Assembly: GCA_905192935.1 (NCBI GenBank)
Contig: CAJJMX010000002.1
Coordinates: 1-43,954, forward strand
Direction of reading: 5' to 3'
Length of the DNA: 43,954 nucleotides
From: an uncultured Mailhella sp.
GTDB taxonomy: Bacteria; Desulfobacterota; Desulfovibrionia; Desulfovibrionales; Desulfovibrionaceae
This document shows positions 9,339 through 17,926 of the stretch, one piece after another. A model generated the notes under the pieces. That model had not been told where the DNA came from. It did not search any database and saw only the letters and a list, made by a program, of their open reading frames with translations. A program made the translations under genes and the position numbers. Each line of letters begins with the position of its first letter. Position 1 is the first letter of the stretch.

Positions 9339-9734
9339 ATGAACGACCAGGCCTCCTGCTGCTGTTCCCACGCCTCGCCCAATCCGGCCGCCGAGCTTCA
9401 CTGTCCCGTGGAAGCCACGCTCGGCATGATAGGCGGCAAGTACAAAACTCTCATTCTCTGGAAGCTGATTTCCGGCCCCATGCGTTTTTCCGAGCTTCGG
9501 CGCGCCGTGCCCGCCGCCACGCCCAAGATGCTGACCCAGCAGCTCCGGGAACTGGAAGGCGACGGACTCGTGCACCGGGAAATCTTTCCCGTCATTCCAC
9601 CGCGCGTGGAATACTCCCTCACGGAGTTCGGACAGAGCATACGTCCGGTGCTGAAATCCATGTATGAATGGGGAAGCCTGTATCTTGAGAGAAAAGGGGT
9701 CACCCCCAACTGCTCCATGGAGCCGCTTCCTTAA
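9339..9734 (+). CDS. HxlR-family (DUF24) winged-helix regulator with extra N-terminal cysteines
   Basis: The 131-residue protein matches the HxlR winged-helix core: CPVEATLGMIGGKYKTLILW, FSELRRAVP, TPKMLTQQLRELEGDGLV and the wing PPRVEYSLTEFG. The family contains MarR-like repressors, several of which sense thiol-reactive stress through one conserved N-terminal Cys followed by Pro; here that is Cys22. Unusually, the N-terminus adds Cys7, Cys8, Cys9 and His11, and Cys125 lies near the C-terminus. Being divergent from copZ with overlapping promoters, it may sense copper or redox state and control copZ-copA. Its ligand and target are inferred. Confidence 0.85.
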   Translation: MNDQASCCCSHASPNPAAELHCPVEATLGMIGGKYKTLILWKLISGPMRFSELRRAVPAATPKMLTQQLRELEGDGLVHREIFPVIPPRVEYSLTEFGQSIRPVLKSMYEWGSLYLERKGVTPNCSMEPLP

Positions 9735-9831
9735 AGGATACGGCTGCGCGTCGACGGCGTGCCTTCGCCATTGCCGTGACGACCTTCTTCGGCTAAAATG
9801 ACGCAGATTAACCTTCAACCCCGGCCCTGCC

Positions 9832-10887
9832 ATGACCGCCCTCATCATCACCATCGTTCTTGCCCTGTCCATTTCCGCGCTCTGCTCCACCATGGAAGCC
9901 ATGCTCTACTCCATTCCATGGACCACGCTTGAAAAAATGAAGGAATCGGGTTCCCGCTCCGGGAAGATCCTCTACCACATGCGCTCCAACGTCGATCAGC
10001 CCATATCGGCCATCCTCACGCTGAACACCATCGCCAACACGGCGGGCGCATCCCTGGCGGGCGCTCTGGCGGCCGCGGCCCTCGGGGCGGAAAACATGCC
10101 CTACTTCGCCGCGCTCTTCACCGTTCTCGTGCTGCTGTTCGGTGAGATCATCCCCAAGACGCTCGGCGTCTCCTATCCCGGCGCGCTCGGACGCCTTCTT
10201 GCGCTTCCGCTTCTGTTCATGACCACGGTGCTGCGTCCGGCCACCTGGCTCTCCGGTCAGATAACGAGACTCATCACGCCCAAGAAGTCCGGCCCTGAAG
10301 CCACGGAAGACGACATCAACGCCATGGCGCGCATCTCCCGTCAGGCGGGCGTCATCCAAAGCTATGAGGAGACCGCCATCAGAAACATCCTCGCGCTGGA
10401 CCAGAAGCGCGTGCACGACGTGATGACGCCCCGCACCGTGGTGTTCTCCCTTTCGGAGAACTGCACCGTGGACGAGGCCCACGCCATTCCCTCCTTCTGG
10501 CACTTCAGCCGCATTCCCGTGTACGCCGAAGACAACGAGGACATTGTGGGCATCGTGCTGCGCCGGGACGTGGTGCTGCACAGAGACGCCCATGAGGGCG
10601 ACATGAAGCTCGGCGAGATCATGCAGCCCGTGCATTTCGTGCTCGAATCGCTCACGCTCGACAAGGTCCTCGCTGAATTTCTGGAACGCCACCAGCATCT
10701 TTTCGTGGTGCTCGACGAGTACGGCGGTCTTGCCGGCGTCATTTCCCTCGAGGACGTGATGGAAGAAATGCTCGGCCGCGAAATCGTGGATGAAAGCGAC
10801 GTGGCCGCCGATCTTCGCGCCGTGGCCAGAAACCGCCGGGCAAAGACCACGGCCTCCGCACGCGGCGAACATCCTCAGGAAAGCTAA
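9832..10887 (+). CDS. CNNM/DUF21 transmembrane protein with CBS pair (CorB/hemolysin-like)
   Basis: The 351-residue protein has a DUF21/CNNM membrane domain (about 1-150, several hydrophobic helices and the conserved FGEIIPKTLG), followed by two CBS motifs (about 195-320: VMTPRTVVFSL and HLFVVLDEYGGLAGVISLEDVMEEMLG). CNNM/CorB proteins are linked to magnesium and divalent cation export. The C-terminal CorC_HlyC transporter-associated domain found in many homologues is missing; a short basic tail follows the second CBS. The gene stands alone. The ion and direction of transport cannot be read from the sequence. Confidence 0.85.
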   Translation: MTALIITIVLALSISALCSTMEAMLYSIPWTTLEKMKESGSRSGKILYHMRSNVDQPISAILTLNTIANTAGASLAGALAAAALGAENMPYFAALFTVLVLLFGEIIPKTLGVSYPGALGRLLALPLLFMTTVLRPATWLSGQITRLITPKKSGPEATEDDINAMARISRQAGVIQSYEETAIRNILALDQKRVHDVMTPRTVVFSLSENCTVDEAHAIPSFWHFSRIPVYAEDNEDIVGIVLRRDVVLHRDAHEGDMKLGEIMQPVHFVLESLTLDKVLAEFLERHQHLFVVLDEYGGLAGVISLEDVMEEMLGREIVDESDVAADLRAVARNRRAKTTASARGEHPQES

Positions 10888-11043
10888 ACAGGAACAATTC
10901 CTACTTGCATGATGACATCAAATCTGTCAAAGTTCTCACGGAACGAAAATCATGAAAAGTTCCGAGGCTGCGTTCAGGTGACGCAAATCACTGAAAACGG
11001 CAGCGATATGACCGATGCTTGACCATCCACCAGGAGGTGAACC

Positions 11044-11454
11044 ATGTCGGCAAAGAAGAATCTCTGCATATATCTCACGGCCTTCGTCCTCCTGGCCGGA
11101 GGTGTGGGCTTCATGCTGTGGTCGGCCCTTTCCGAAGGCAGCATGTATCATCTGAACGTTGCCGAAGCCGTGGCCATACCTTCAGAAAAGCTGAAGTCCG
11201 CGAGACTGTTCGGCGTGGCCGCCGACGACATCGTCAAACCCGAGAACGGCCTCGGAGCCGTCTTCACGCTCCGCGACCTGGAAAAGCCGGAACTCGGCAT
11301 CCGTGTGCACTACCGGGGGGCGCTGCCGGACACCTTTGAAAAGGGAGCCGAAGTCATCGTGGAGGGCCGCATGGACGGCAGGGACTTCACGGCGAAGACG
11401 CTCATGACCAAGTGTCCCTCCAAATACGAAAAAAGCAATCGGGAACACGCCTGA
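11044..11454 (+). CDS. ccmE: Cytochrome c maturation heme chaperone CcmE, CxxxY variant
   Basis: The 136-residue protein has one N-terminal membrane anchor (about 7-27) and the OB-fold heme-chaperone domain with the family stretch GIRVHYRGALPDTFEKGAEVIVEG. Heme normally attaches to His in HxxxY; here the motif is CPSKY, with Cys124 and Tyr128. This Cys variant is known from sulfate-reducing bacteria and archaea as System I*. CcmE receives heme from CcmABCD in the periplasm and passes it to CcmF for attachment to apocytochromes. AGGAGG precedes the ATG. It opens a ccm operon. Confidence 0.92.
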   Translation: MSAKKNLCIYLTAFVLLAGGVGFMLWSALSEGSMYHLNVAEAVAIPSEKLKSARLFGVAADDIVKPENGLGAVFTLRDLEKPELGIRVHYRGALPDTFEKGAEVIVEGRMDGRDFTAKTLMTKCPSKYEKSNREHA

Positions 11455-11540
11455 TATCAAGGGAACGCGCCTCAGGCCGTTCCCTTTCCTTCGTTTCCGA
11501 GCACTTCTTTCGCCTGTTCTTTCCCGTTTCAGGAGCTTCC

Positions 11541-13457
11541 ATGTATCTTGCCGCCTACGTCTGTCTTCTCGTCTCTCTTTTTGCCGCGCTCGCCGGAGCC
11601 GCCATCGGCACGGCGCAGCTTCTTCAGGGCAAAAACTCCGAACTGCGCTGGCTGGAATATGCCCAGGGCGCAGGTTCGCTCTGCCTGCTGATAGCTTCCG
11701 GCATACTCATGTACGCCTTCGTGGTCTGCGACTTTTCCGTGGATTACGTGGCGAACTACACCGACAGGGCCCTGCCGCTCTTCTACCGCTGCACGGCCTT
11801 CTGGGGCGGACATGAAGGCTCCATGCTGTTCTGGGCGCTCATGGTATCCGTGTGCGGCACGGCCTTTCTCTTCACCCGCACCTACCGCTCCCTTTCCGAG
11901 GAAACGAGAAGCTGGTTCCTCGTCTTCTTTCTGACCATCATGGCCTTCTTCGGCCTTCTTCTCTCGACCTGGAGCAATCCCTTCCTTGTGAGCGTCCCCG
12001 CTCCCGCCGATGGTCAGGGCCTCAATCCCCTGCTCCAGAACCCCGGCATGATCTTCCATCCTCCGCTGCTCTTCCTCGGCTACGGCGGCTTCGTCATTCC
12101 CGGATGCCTCGCCCTTGCCCAGGCCATGAGCTCGCAGAAGGATCCCATGCACTGGCTCGACGTGGCCCGTCCCTTCACGCTCACCGGCTGGCTCTTCCTC
12201 ACCGCGGGCATCGTGCTCGGCGGCTGGTGGGCCTACATGGAGCTCGGCTGGGGCGGCTACTGGGCCTGGGATCCCGTGGAAAACGCCTCGCTTCTGCCCT
12301 GGCTCATCGGCACCGCAGCCCTGCACACCGGCATCGTGGAAACAAGGCGCGGCAAGCTGCACAGGGTCAACATCTTCCTCATGAGCCTCACCACGGTGTC
12401 GGCCTTCTTCGCCACCTATCTCGTGCGCGGCGACGTGGTGAACTCCGTGCACGCCTTCGGCGGCAACGGCACCGGCCCCTACCTGCTCTTCTTCGTGCTG
12501 GCCTTCCTTGTGGTCATCACCTTCATTTCCCTCCTTGCAAAGGAAGAGAATCCCCGTGAGCTCGGCGGCCTTGAGACCCGCGAAGGCTTCGTGGTCATGA
12601 CGGTATGGCTGCTCATGGCGCTGTGCCTCGTCATCCTGCTGGCCACGCTCTGGCCTGTCATCAGCAAGCTGTGGACCGACCGTCCCGTGGGTCTCGATCA
12701 GCACTTCTACAACCGCGTGTGCCTGCCGCTCTTCACCGTCATGCTCGCGCTGCTTCTCGCCTGCCCCTGGCTCAAGTGGCAGGGCGGCATGCGCAACTGG
12801 CGCAAGCTCATCATCGTTCTCGCCTCCTTCTGCGGAGCGCTCATCGTCTTCTGGCGCGTGGGCATCACGCAGGCCCTGCCCCTCATGAGCGCCTCGCTGA
12901 GCGCGGCCCTCATCGTGAGCATGGCGCTCATGCTGGCCGAAAGATCCACCCGGGCCTGGATGCCTTCGCTCATGGCCTGTCTCGTGCATCTGAGCGTGGC
13001 TCTCGTGGCTCTCGGCATTTCCTTCTCCGGCCCGTACAAGCAGGAAGTGGAGCTGGAACTCGCCCAGGGTCAGTCGGCGCAGGTCGGTCCCTACAGCGTC
13101 ACACTCTCCAAAATGTATGAGGGACGCGGCAACGCCTTCGACTTCATCGAGGCCGAGCTGAATCTCTCCAAAGACGGCAAGGAAGTGGCCACGGTGTCGC
13201 CTCAGCGCCGTCTCTACGACAAGTTCCCGCGCTACGCCTTTTCCGAGGCTACCACGCATCCCTCTCTCGGCAGTGAATTCTATGCCACGCTTCTCGGCAT
13301 GAACGGCACGAAGGCGGTTCTCCGCATGAGCGCCAATCCTCTCGTGAACTGGCTGTGGATCGGCGGCGCGCTCATGAGCCTTGCTCCGCTTCTCGGTCTG
13401 CGTCGCAGACGCCGTCCCGAAAGCCCGTCCGAAGACGGGGAAGGTTCGGAACGCTGA
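11541..13457 (+). CDS. ccmF: Cytochrome c heme lyase subunit CcmF
   Basis: The 638-residue polytopic membrane protein belongs to the heme-handling protein family. The periplasmic WWD domain (GGWWAYMELGWGGYWAWDP, about 228-250) binds heme, and conserved His residues occur in WGGHEGS and IFHPPLLFLGY. CcmF transfers heme from holo-CcmE to cytochrome CXXCH motifs. The chosen ATG follows CAGGAG and gives a membrane helix at once; the upstream open frame overlaps the ccmE end without support. The last base of its stop is shared with the ccmA ATG. Confidence 0.95.
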   Translation: MYLAAYVCLLVSLFAALAGAAIGTAQLLQGKNSELRWLEYAQGAGSLCLLIASGILMYAFVVCDFSVDYVANYTDRALPLFYRCTAFWGGHEGSMLFWALMVSVCGTAFLFTRTYRSLSEETRSWFLVFFLTIMAFFGLLLSTWSNPFLVSVPAPADGQGLNPLLQNPGMIFHPPLLFLGYGGFVIPGCLALAQAMSSQKDPMHWLDVARPFTLTGWLFLTAGIVLGGWWAYMELGWGGYWAWDPVENASLLPWLIGTAALHTGIVETRRGKLHRVNIFLMSLTTVSAFFATYLVRGDVVNSVHAFGGNGTGPYLLFFVLAFLVVITFISLLAKEENPRELGGLETREGFVVMTVWLLMALCLVILLATLWPVISKLWTDRPVGLDQHFYNRVCLPLFTVMLALLLACPWLKWQGGMRNWRKLIIVLASFCGALIVFWRVGITQALPLMSASLSAALIVSMALMLAERSTRAWMPSLMACLVHLSVALVALGISFSGPYKQEVELELAQGQSAQVGPYSVTLSKMYEGRGNAFDFIEAELNLSKDGKEVATVSPQRRLYDKFPRYAFSEATTHPSLGSEFYATLLGMNGTKAVLRMSANPLVNWLWIGGALMSLAPLLGLRRRRRPESPSEDGEGSER

Positions 13458-14098
13458 TGGACGGAGCGCGGCCTCTTCTTGAGCTTCAGGGCGTGGCCAA
13501 GGCCTTCGGGCCCCGGCTGCTCTTCCGCCGCATCGACCTTGCGCTCATGCCGGGCACGCTCTCGCTTCTGGCCGGAGCCAACGGCGCAGGCAAATCCACG
13601 CTCATGCGCGTCATGGCGGGACTTTCCAAGCCGGACTCAGGCACCGTGCTGCGCCGCGTTCCCGACGGGAAGCTCGGCTACATGGCCCATGCCACCTTTC
13701 TTTATCCCGGGCTGGACGCCGAAGAGAATCTTCTGTTCTGGGCCCGTGCGGCCGGACTCGACCGCGCCGAGGAAAGAGTGAAGAAGGCGCTTGAGACGGT
13801 GGGCCTCCTGAAGCACGCCCATGAACGCGCAGGCATCTTTTCCCGGGGCATGGCGCAGCGACTCAATCTTGCGAGACTTCTTCTTGCAGAGCCCTCGCTC
13901 ATCCTCCTCGACGAGCCCGCCACGGGCCTCGACGTATCGTCCCGGACCATGCTCATGGAGCTCATGCTGAAGGCTCGAAGCGAAGGGGCGGCCATCTTGT
14001 GGATCAGCCACGACACGGCCGGGGATTCCCGTCATGCCGACCGCGTGCTCACGCTGGAAAACCGCTCCCTTCGGGAAGAGGCGGGAGGTCTGTCATGA
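13457..14098 (+). CDS. ccmA: Heme exporter ATPase CcmA
   Basis: The 213-residue ABC ATPase has Walker A GANGAGKST at 40-48, a degenerate signature FSRGMAQRLNLARLLL and Walker B LILLDEPATGLD. Together with CcmB and CcmC it releases heme-loaded CcmE. The start overlaps the ccmF stop by one base (TGATG) and the end overlaps ccmB by four, indicating coupled translation. Confidence 0.95.
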   Translation: MDGARPLLELQGVAKAFGPRLLFRRIDLALMPGTLSLLAGANGAGKSTLMRVMAGLSKPDSGTVLRRVPDGKLGYMAHATFLYPGLDAEENLLFWARAAGLDRAEERVKKALETVGLLKHAHERAGIFSRGMAQRLNLARLLLAEPSLILLDEPATGLDVSSRTMLMELMLKARSEGAAILWISHDTAGDSRHADRVLTLENRSLREEAGGLS

Positions 14099-14775
14099 TA
14101 CGATGCGCTCTTGCCGTATGCGGAAAGGATCTCAAGCTCACGCTCTCCCGCGGCGCCGGACTCATGCAGGCCCTGCTGCTCGGACTGCTGCTCGTGTTTT
14201 TGTTCAGCCTGTCCCTGAACGCGGGCGACAGACTCAGTCCTCAGGCGGCCGCAGCCATGTTCTGGCTGGCCTCGGCCTTCTGTCAGGTGCTCATCTTCAA
14301 CATGCTCTACGCCGTGGAGGAAACGGCGCAGGCCAGACTCGGCCTCGTGCTCCTTCCCTCCCCCGTGCAGGGCGTATGGCTCGGCAAGGCGCTTGCCGGA
14401 GCCGTGCTCATCATGGCGGCCCAGTGCATCTTCGTGCCCGCGGTCTTCGTGTTCCTCGGACAGCACCTTGGCGAGGCATGGCCCACGGCCCTTCTCGGCA
14501 TTCTGCTCGGCGACGTGGGCATGGCCGCTTCCGGTTCCCTGCTCGGTGCGCTGTCCACAGGCAGAGGCGGAAGAGAATCGCTTTTGTCCATCGTGCTCTT
14601 TCCCCTGCTCGTGCCCATGCTCCTTGCGGGAGTGCGTCTCGTGTCCATGGGCATGGACCCCGATCCCATGCTCGACGACGCCATCCGCTGGATGGGCCTT
14701 GCCGCGGCTTTCGACGGCCTTTTCCTTGCCGCCGGACTTCTCCTCTTCCCCTTTGTCTACAGCGGAGATGACTGA
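14095..14775 (+). CDS. ccmB: Heme exporter membrane subunit CcmB
   Basis: The 226-residue protein is an ABC-2-like permease with about six hydrophobic segments and the CcmB-type start KDLKLTLSRGAGLMQALLLGLLL (split here by the membrane edge) and the stretch LLPSPVQGVWLGKAL. GGAGG lies upstream of the ATG, which overlaps the ccmA stop; its own stop shares a base with the ccmC ATG. The size matches the family. Confidence 0.93.
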   Translation: MIRCALAVCGKDLKLTLSRGAGLMQALLLGLLLVFLFSLSLNAGDRLSPQAAAAMFWLASAFCQVLIFNMLYAVEETAQARLGLVLLPSPVQGVWLGKALAGAVLIMAAQCIFVPAVFVFLGQHLGEAWPTALLGILLGDVGMAASGSLLGALSTGRGGRESLLSIVLFPLLVPMLLAGVRLVSMGMDPDPMLDDAIRWMGLAAAFDGLFLAAGLLLFPFVYSGDD

Positions 14776-15473
14776 TGTTTCACTCTCGCCTTGCACTTCT
14801 CGCCCTTCTGGGCGGTCTGGCCATGGCCGTCTGCCAGTGGCTCGTCTTTGCGTACGCGCCTGAGGAGCAGGTCATGGGCCTGGCCCAGAAAATATTCTAC
14901 ATCCATCTGCCGCTTGCCTGGTGGGGACTCATCAGCTTTGCGCTCTCCTGCGCGGCCGGTATTCTGTACCTGAGAACCCGCGCCCCGAAATACAACCTTC
15001 TCTGTGCCTCGGCCGTGGAAACCGGCATGCTTCTGTGTACCCTCACACTCGTCACGGGCTCCATCTGGGGCCGTCATTCCTGGGGCGTGTGGTGGACATG
15101 GGACCCTCGTCTGACCACGGCGCTCATCCTGTGGTTCATCTATGCGGGCTTCATGGCCGTGCGCTCCATGCCCATGCCGGAAAGCCGCCGGGCAGCGCTC
15201 TCGTCCGTGGTGGCCATCGCGGGCTTTCTCGACGTTCCTCTGGTCTTCCTCTCGGCAAGACTGTGGCGCTCCATCCATCCTGCGGTCTTCGCGTCCGAAG
15301 GCGGCGGGCTGGAACCGGAAATGGCCGTGGCCGTCATTGCCTGCGTGGTGAGCTTCGGAGCCGTATGGCTGGCCATGCTCCTTCTGCGCTACCGGCAGAT
15401 GCTGCTTGCACGCAGGCTCGACGTGCTCATGTTCGAGCGCATGATGGCAGAGGATGAAAAGGAACAACACTGA
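14775..15473 (+). CDS. ccmC: Heme delivery protein CcmC
   Basis: The 232-residue six-helix membrane protein carries the WWD heme-binding motif HSWGVWWTWDPRLTT at about 101-115, and His44 in FYIHLPLAWW, a conserved axial-ligand position of the family. CcmC presents heme for covalent attachment to CcmE. It starts within the ccmB stop and is followed after 29 bases by a tiny membrane-protein gene. Confidence 0.94.
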   Translation: MFHSRLALLALLGGLAMAVCQWLVFAYAPEEQVMGLAQKIFYIHLPLAWWGLISFALSCAAGILYLRTRAPKYNLLCASAVETGMLLCTLTLVTGSIWGRHSWGVWWTWDPRLTTALILWFIYAGFMAVRSMPMPESRRAALSSVVAIAGFLDVPLVFLSARLWRSIHPAVFASEGGGLEPEMAVAVIACVVSFGAVWLAMLLLRYRQMLLARRLDVLMFERMMAEDEKEQH

Positions 15474-15502
15474 TACCACGCCGAAAGGCGAGGAGACATA
15501 CC

Positions 15503-15637
15503 ATGACTGCAGTTACCTGGCTCATGGCGGCCAACGCCGCGCTCTGGATAGGACTCGGGCTCTATGCGGCCTTCCTGGCCGCCTCGCAGAAAAGACTTGA
15601 ACGCCGTCTTTCCCAGTGGGAGGCCGACCATGACTGA
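15503..15637 (+). CDS. CcmD-like 44-residue membrane protein
   Basis: The short frame encodes MTAVTWLMAANAALWIGLGL followed by YAAFLAASQKRLERR and an acidic end. It has one hydrophobic helix and then a basic, heptad-like cytoplasmic tail, which is the layout of CcmD, the small partner of CcmABC. GAGGAG lies eight bases before the ATG. It sits directly after ccmC, the usual ccmD position, and overlaps the next gene by eight bases. Sequence similarity cannot prove identity at this length. System I* clusters have been described as lacking a recognisable CcmD, so this is worth noting. Confidence 0.75.
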   Translation: MTAVTWLMAANAALWIGLGLYAAFLAASQKRLERRLSQWEADHD

Positions 15638-16220
15638 TTCCTCCCGCCGCATCGTTCTCGGCGCGCTCTCCCTCGGGATTGCCGCCATGTTCGTTCTCTC
15701 CGTGGCCTGGCGCGTGGGCGATCATCCGCTCATCCGGCAGAAGGCCCCCGCTTCCGCTCCGCAGAGCGCTTCCGGGGGCGACGCCATGCGCAGCATGATG
15801 GAACAGGGCGCAGACTCCCCGCAGGGACAGGCCATCATGGGCCTCATGCAGAAAATGAAGGACAATCCCAACGACGTGGATACGCTCCTGCAGCTCTCGA
15901 GCCTGTTTGCCGAACAGGGCAATACCGAGGGCGCCAAGGACATGGCAGAGCGGGCTCTTGTGGCCGCGCCTTCCGACCACAGACCGCCGTATCTTCTGGG
16001 CGTGCTGCTCTCCCGCGAGGGCAGCTGGGCGGAAGCCGCGACGCAGCTTGAACGCTCCATTGCTCTCAAGGACGACGCCGCCACACGCTACAGCCTTGCC
16101 GTCATCTACCGCTATCATCTGAAGCAGGAAGACAAGGCCCGCGCCAACTACGAAACGGCGGCCCGCATCTGCGAAGATCCCGCACTGGCCTCCATGATCC
16201 GCGCGGAGCTCGACAAATGA
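15630..16220 (+). CDS. Membrane-anchored TPR protein of the ccm operon (CcmI/CcmH-like)
   Basis: The 196-residue protein has an N-terminal membrane helix (about 8-27) and a periplasmic segment with tetratricopeptide repeats (about 80-190: DVDTLLQLSSLFAEQGNTEGA, then PPYLLGVLLSREGSWAEAA and RYSLAVIYRYHLKQED). In System I the TPR protein CcmI, or the C-terminal part of fused CcmH, binds apocytochrome c; position and architecture suggest the same here. No CcmG or CcmH thioredoxin-like gene (CXXC) follows. The stop overlaps mnmE as ATGA. Confidence 0.75.
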   Translation: MTDSSRRIVLGALSLGIAAMFVLSVAWRVGDHPLIRQKAPASAPQSASGGDAMRSMMEQGADSPQGQAIMGLMQKMKDNPNDVDTLLQLSSLFAEQGNTEGAKDMAERALVAAPSDHRPPYLLGVLLSREGSWAEAATQLERSIALKDDAATRYSLAVIYRYHLKQEDKARANYETAARICEDPALASMIRAELDK

Positions 16221-17632
16221 GCGGAGAGGAAAGAAAGGACGCCCTCGACACCATAGCGGCCGTGGCCACGGCTCCCGGCGCGGGAGGCGTGGGCATCATA
16301 CGTCTGTCCGGTCCGAAGTCCCGCGACATCCTGCGTTCCATGTTCCGGCCGTCGAGCCCCTCCTTCCATGACTTTGTGCCGCGCATGCTGCATCATGGTC
16401 ATGTGCTCGACGCCGAAGGATGCGAGGCCGACGACGCTCTGGTGGTCTTCTTCAAGGCCCCGCACTCCTTTACCGGCGAAGACTGCGCCGAGATCCAGGG
16501 ACACGGCGGTCCGTCCGTCCTGGCCGCACTGCTCGATTCCGCGCTTTCACGCGGCGCGCGCATGGCGGAAAGAGGAGAATTCACGCGGCGCGCCTTTCTG
16601 AACGGCCGCATGGATCTTTCGCAGGCCGAAGCCGTGGCCGAGCTCATCGCCGCGCCCTCGCGCGAAGGCGTGCATCTTGCCGCCGCCAAGCTGGACGGTC
16701 TGCTCGGCCGCCGGGTGGAAGAGCTGCGCGCGCGTCTGGAATACCTGCGTCAGCGCATCTGCCTTGCCATCGACTTTCCCGACGAGGAAGGCGAATGTCT
16801 GCCGCCGCAGGAATTTACCGCCATCACGGAGGAAGTGGCCGCAGGCATACGCACCCTCCTTGCCGGATACGAAAGGGCCCGCTGCTGGCGCGAAGGCGCG
16901 CTGGTGGTGCTGGCCGGACAGGTGAATGCCGGCAAATCCAGCCTCATGAACGCCTTTCTCGGACGTGAGCGCGCCATCGTCACGGAAAAGCCGGGCACCA
17001 CGCGCGACTATCTGGAAGAAGAAACCACGCTTTCCGGCCTGCCCGTGCGTCTGGTGGATACCGCCGGGCTCCGCGAGCACAGCGAGGACAGCATCGAACT
17101 TGAAGGCATGCGCCGCGGCAGGGAACTGGCAAAAAGCGCACGCTGCGTTCTCGTGGTTCTGGACAGTACCCGCGCCGATCTTTCCGCAAAAGACCCTCTT
17201 TCCGTCTTCAGCGCGGAAGGGAAACTCGTGGAGGAACTCGGGCCGGAGCGCTGCCTCGTCCTCTGGAACAAGGCCGACGAGGCCGGTCTTCCCGAGGCCA
17301 TCACGCATTTTCACGGTGCGCGCATCATGAGCGTCTCGGCAAAACGGGGTCTGGGCGTCGACGAGCTTTCCCTTGCCGTGCGCGCGCTCTGCCTCAGGGA
17401 TGAAACTCCGGAGGAAGGCGACATCGCCCCCAACCTCCGCCAGGCGGATCAGCTTCGCCGCGCCCTTGAGGCGCTGAATGAGCTCAAGCAGGCCATAGCT
17501 CTGTCCGTTCCGCCCGACCTTTGCAGCATACATCTGGAAACGGCCTGCGCGCATCTTGCCGACATCACCGGTCTGAACACCACGGAAGACACGCTGAACG
17601 CCATTTTCTCATCCTTCTGCATAGGCAAGTAA
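16217..17632 (+). CDS. mnmE: tRNA modification GTPase MnmE
   Basis: The 471-residue GTPase works with MnmG to modify the wobble uridine (cmnm5U) of certain tRNAs. The N-terminal folate-binding domain starts DTIAAVATAPGAGGVGIIRLSG. A helical domain encloses the G domain, with G1 GQVNAGKS at 234-241, TTRD, DTAG at 281-284 and NKAD. The catalytic C-terminal FCIGK is intact. It overlaps the ccm TPR gene by four bases, so it is probably transcribed from the ccm operon, an unusual functional pairing. Confidence 0.97.
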   Translation: MSGEERKDALDTIAAVATAPGAGGVGIIRLSGPKSRDILRSMFRPSSPSFHDFVPRMLHHGHVLDAEGCEADDALVVFFKAPHSFTGEDCAEIQGHGGPSVLAALLDSALSRGARMAERGEFTRRAFLNGRMDLSQAEAVAELIAAPSREGVHLAAAKLDGLLGRRVEELRARLEYLRQRICLAIDFPDEEGECLPPQEFTAITEEVAAGIRTLLAGYERARCWREGALVVLAGQVNAGKSSLMNAFLGRERAIVTEKPGTTRDYLEEETTLSGLPVRLVDTAGLREHSEDSIELEGMRRGRELAKSARCVLVVLDSTRADLSAKDPLSVFSAEGKLVEELGPERCLVLWNKADEAGLPEAITHFHGARIMSVSAKRGLGVDELSLAVRALCLRDETPEEGDIAPNLRQADQLRRALEALNELKQAIALSVPPDLCSIHLETACAHLADITGLNTTEDTLNAIFSSFCIGK

Positions 17633-17662
17633 CCTGACGCAAACACCTTCACATCCTCTTTC

Positions 17663-17696
17663 GGGCGCTGCCGGATCTTCCGCAGCGCCCGTTTTT
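17663..17696 (+). terminator. Rho-independent terminator of the ccm-mnmE operon
   Basis: GGGCGCTGC and GCAGCGCCC form a perfect 9-bp stem with a 10-base loop, followed by GTTTTT, 31 bases after mnmE. Confidence 0.95.
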
Positions 17697-17926
17697 GGTC
17701 CTTCTGGTTCCGGGAAAACCGCCTTTCCGAAAAGCCCCATCCCGAAAACAAGCCTTTCCCTGTTTGCAGCAGCCGATCCGCGAGAGGCTCGGCATCATAC
17801 GGGGCTTCTTTCTTCATCGACGCCTGCATGAATCCGCCGCGGGCAGGCCGCTTATGCCCGGCTGCGGCAGGAACGGCTTGCCCGCGGCTTCGTTCCATGC
17901 TAGTTCTTGACGGGAAGGTTATACTC

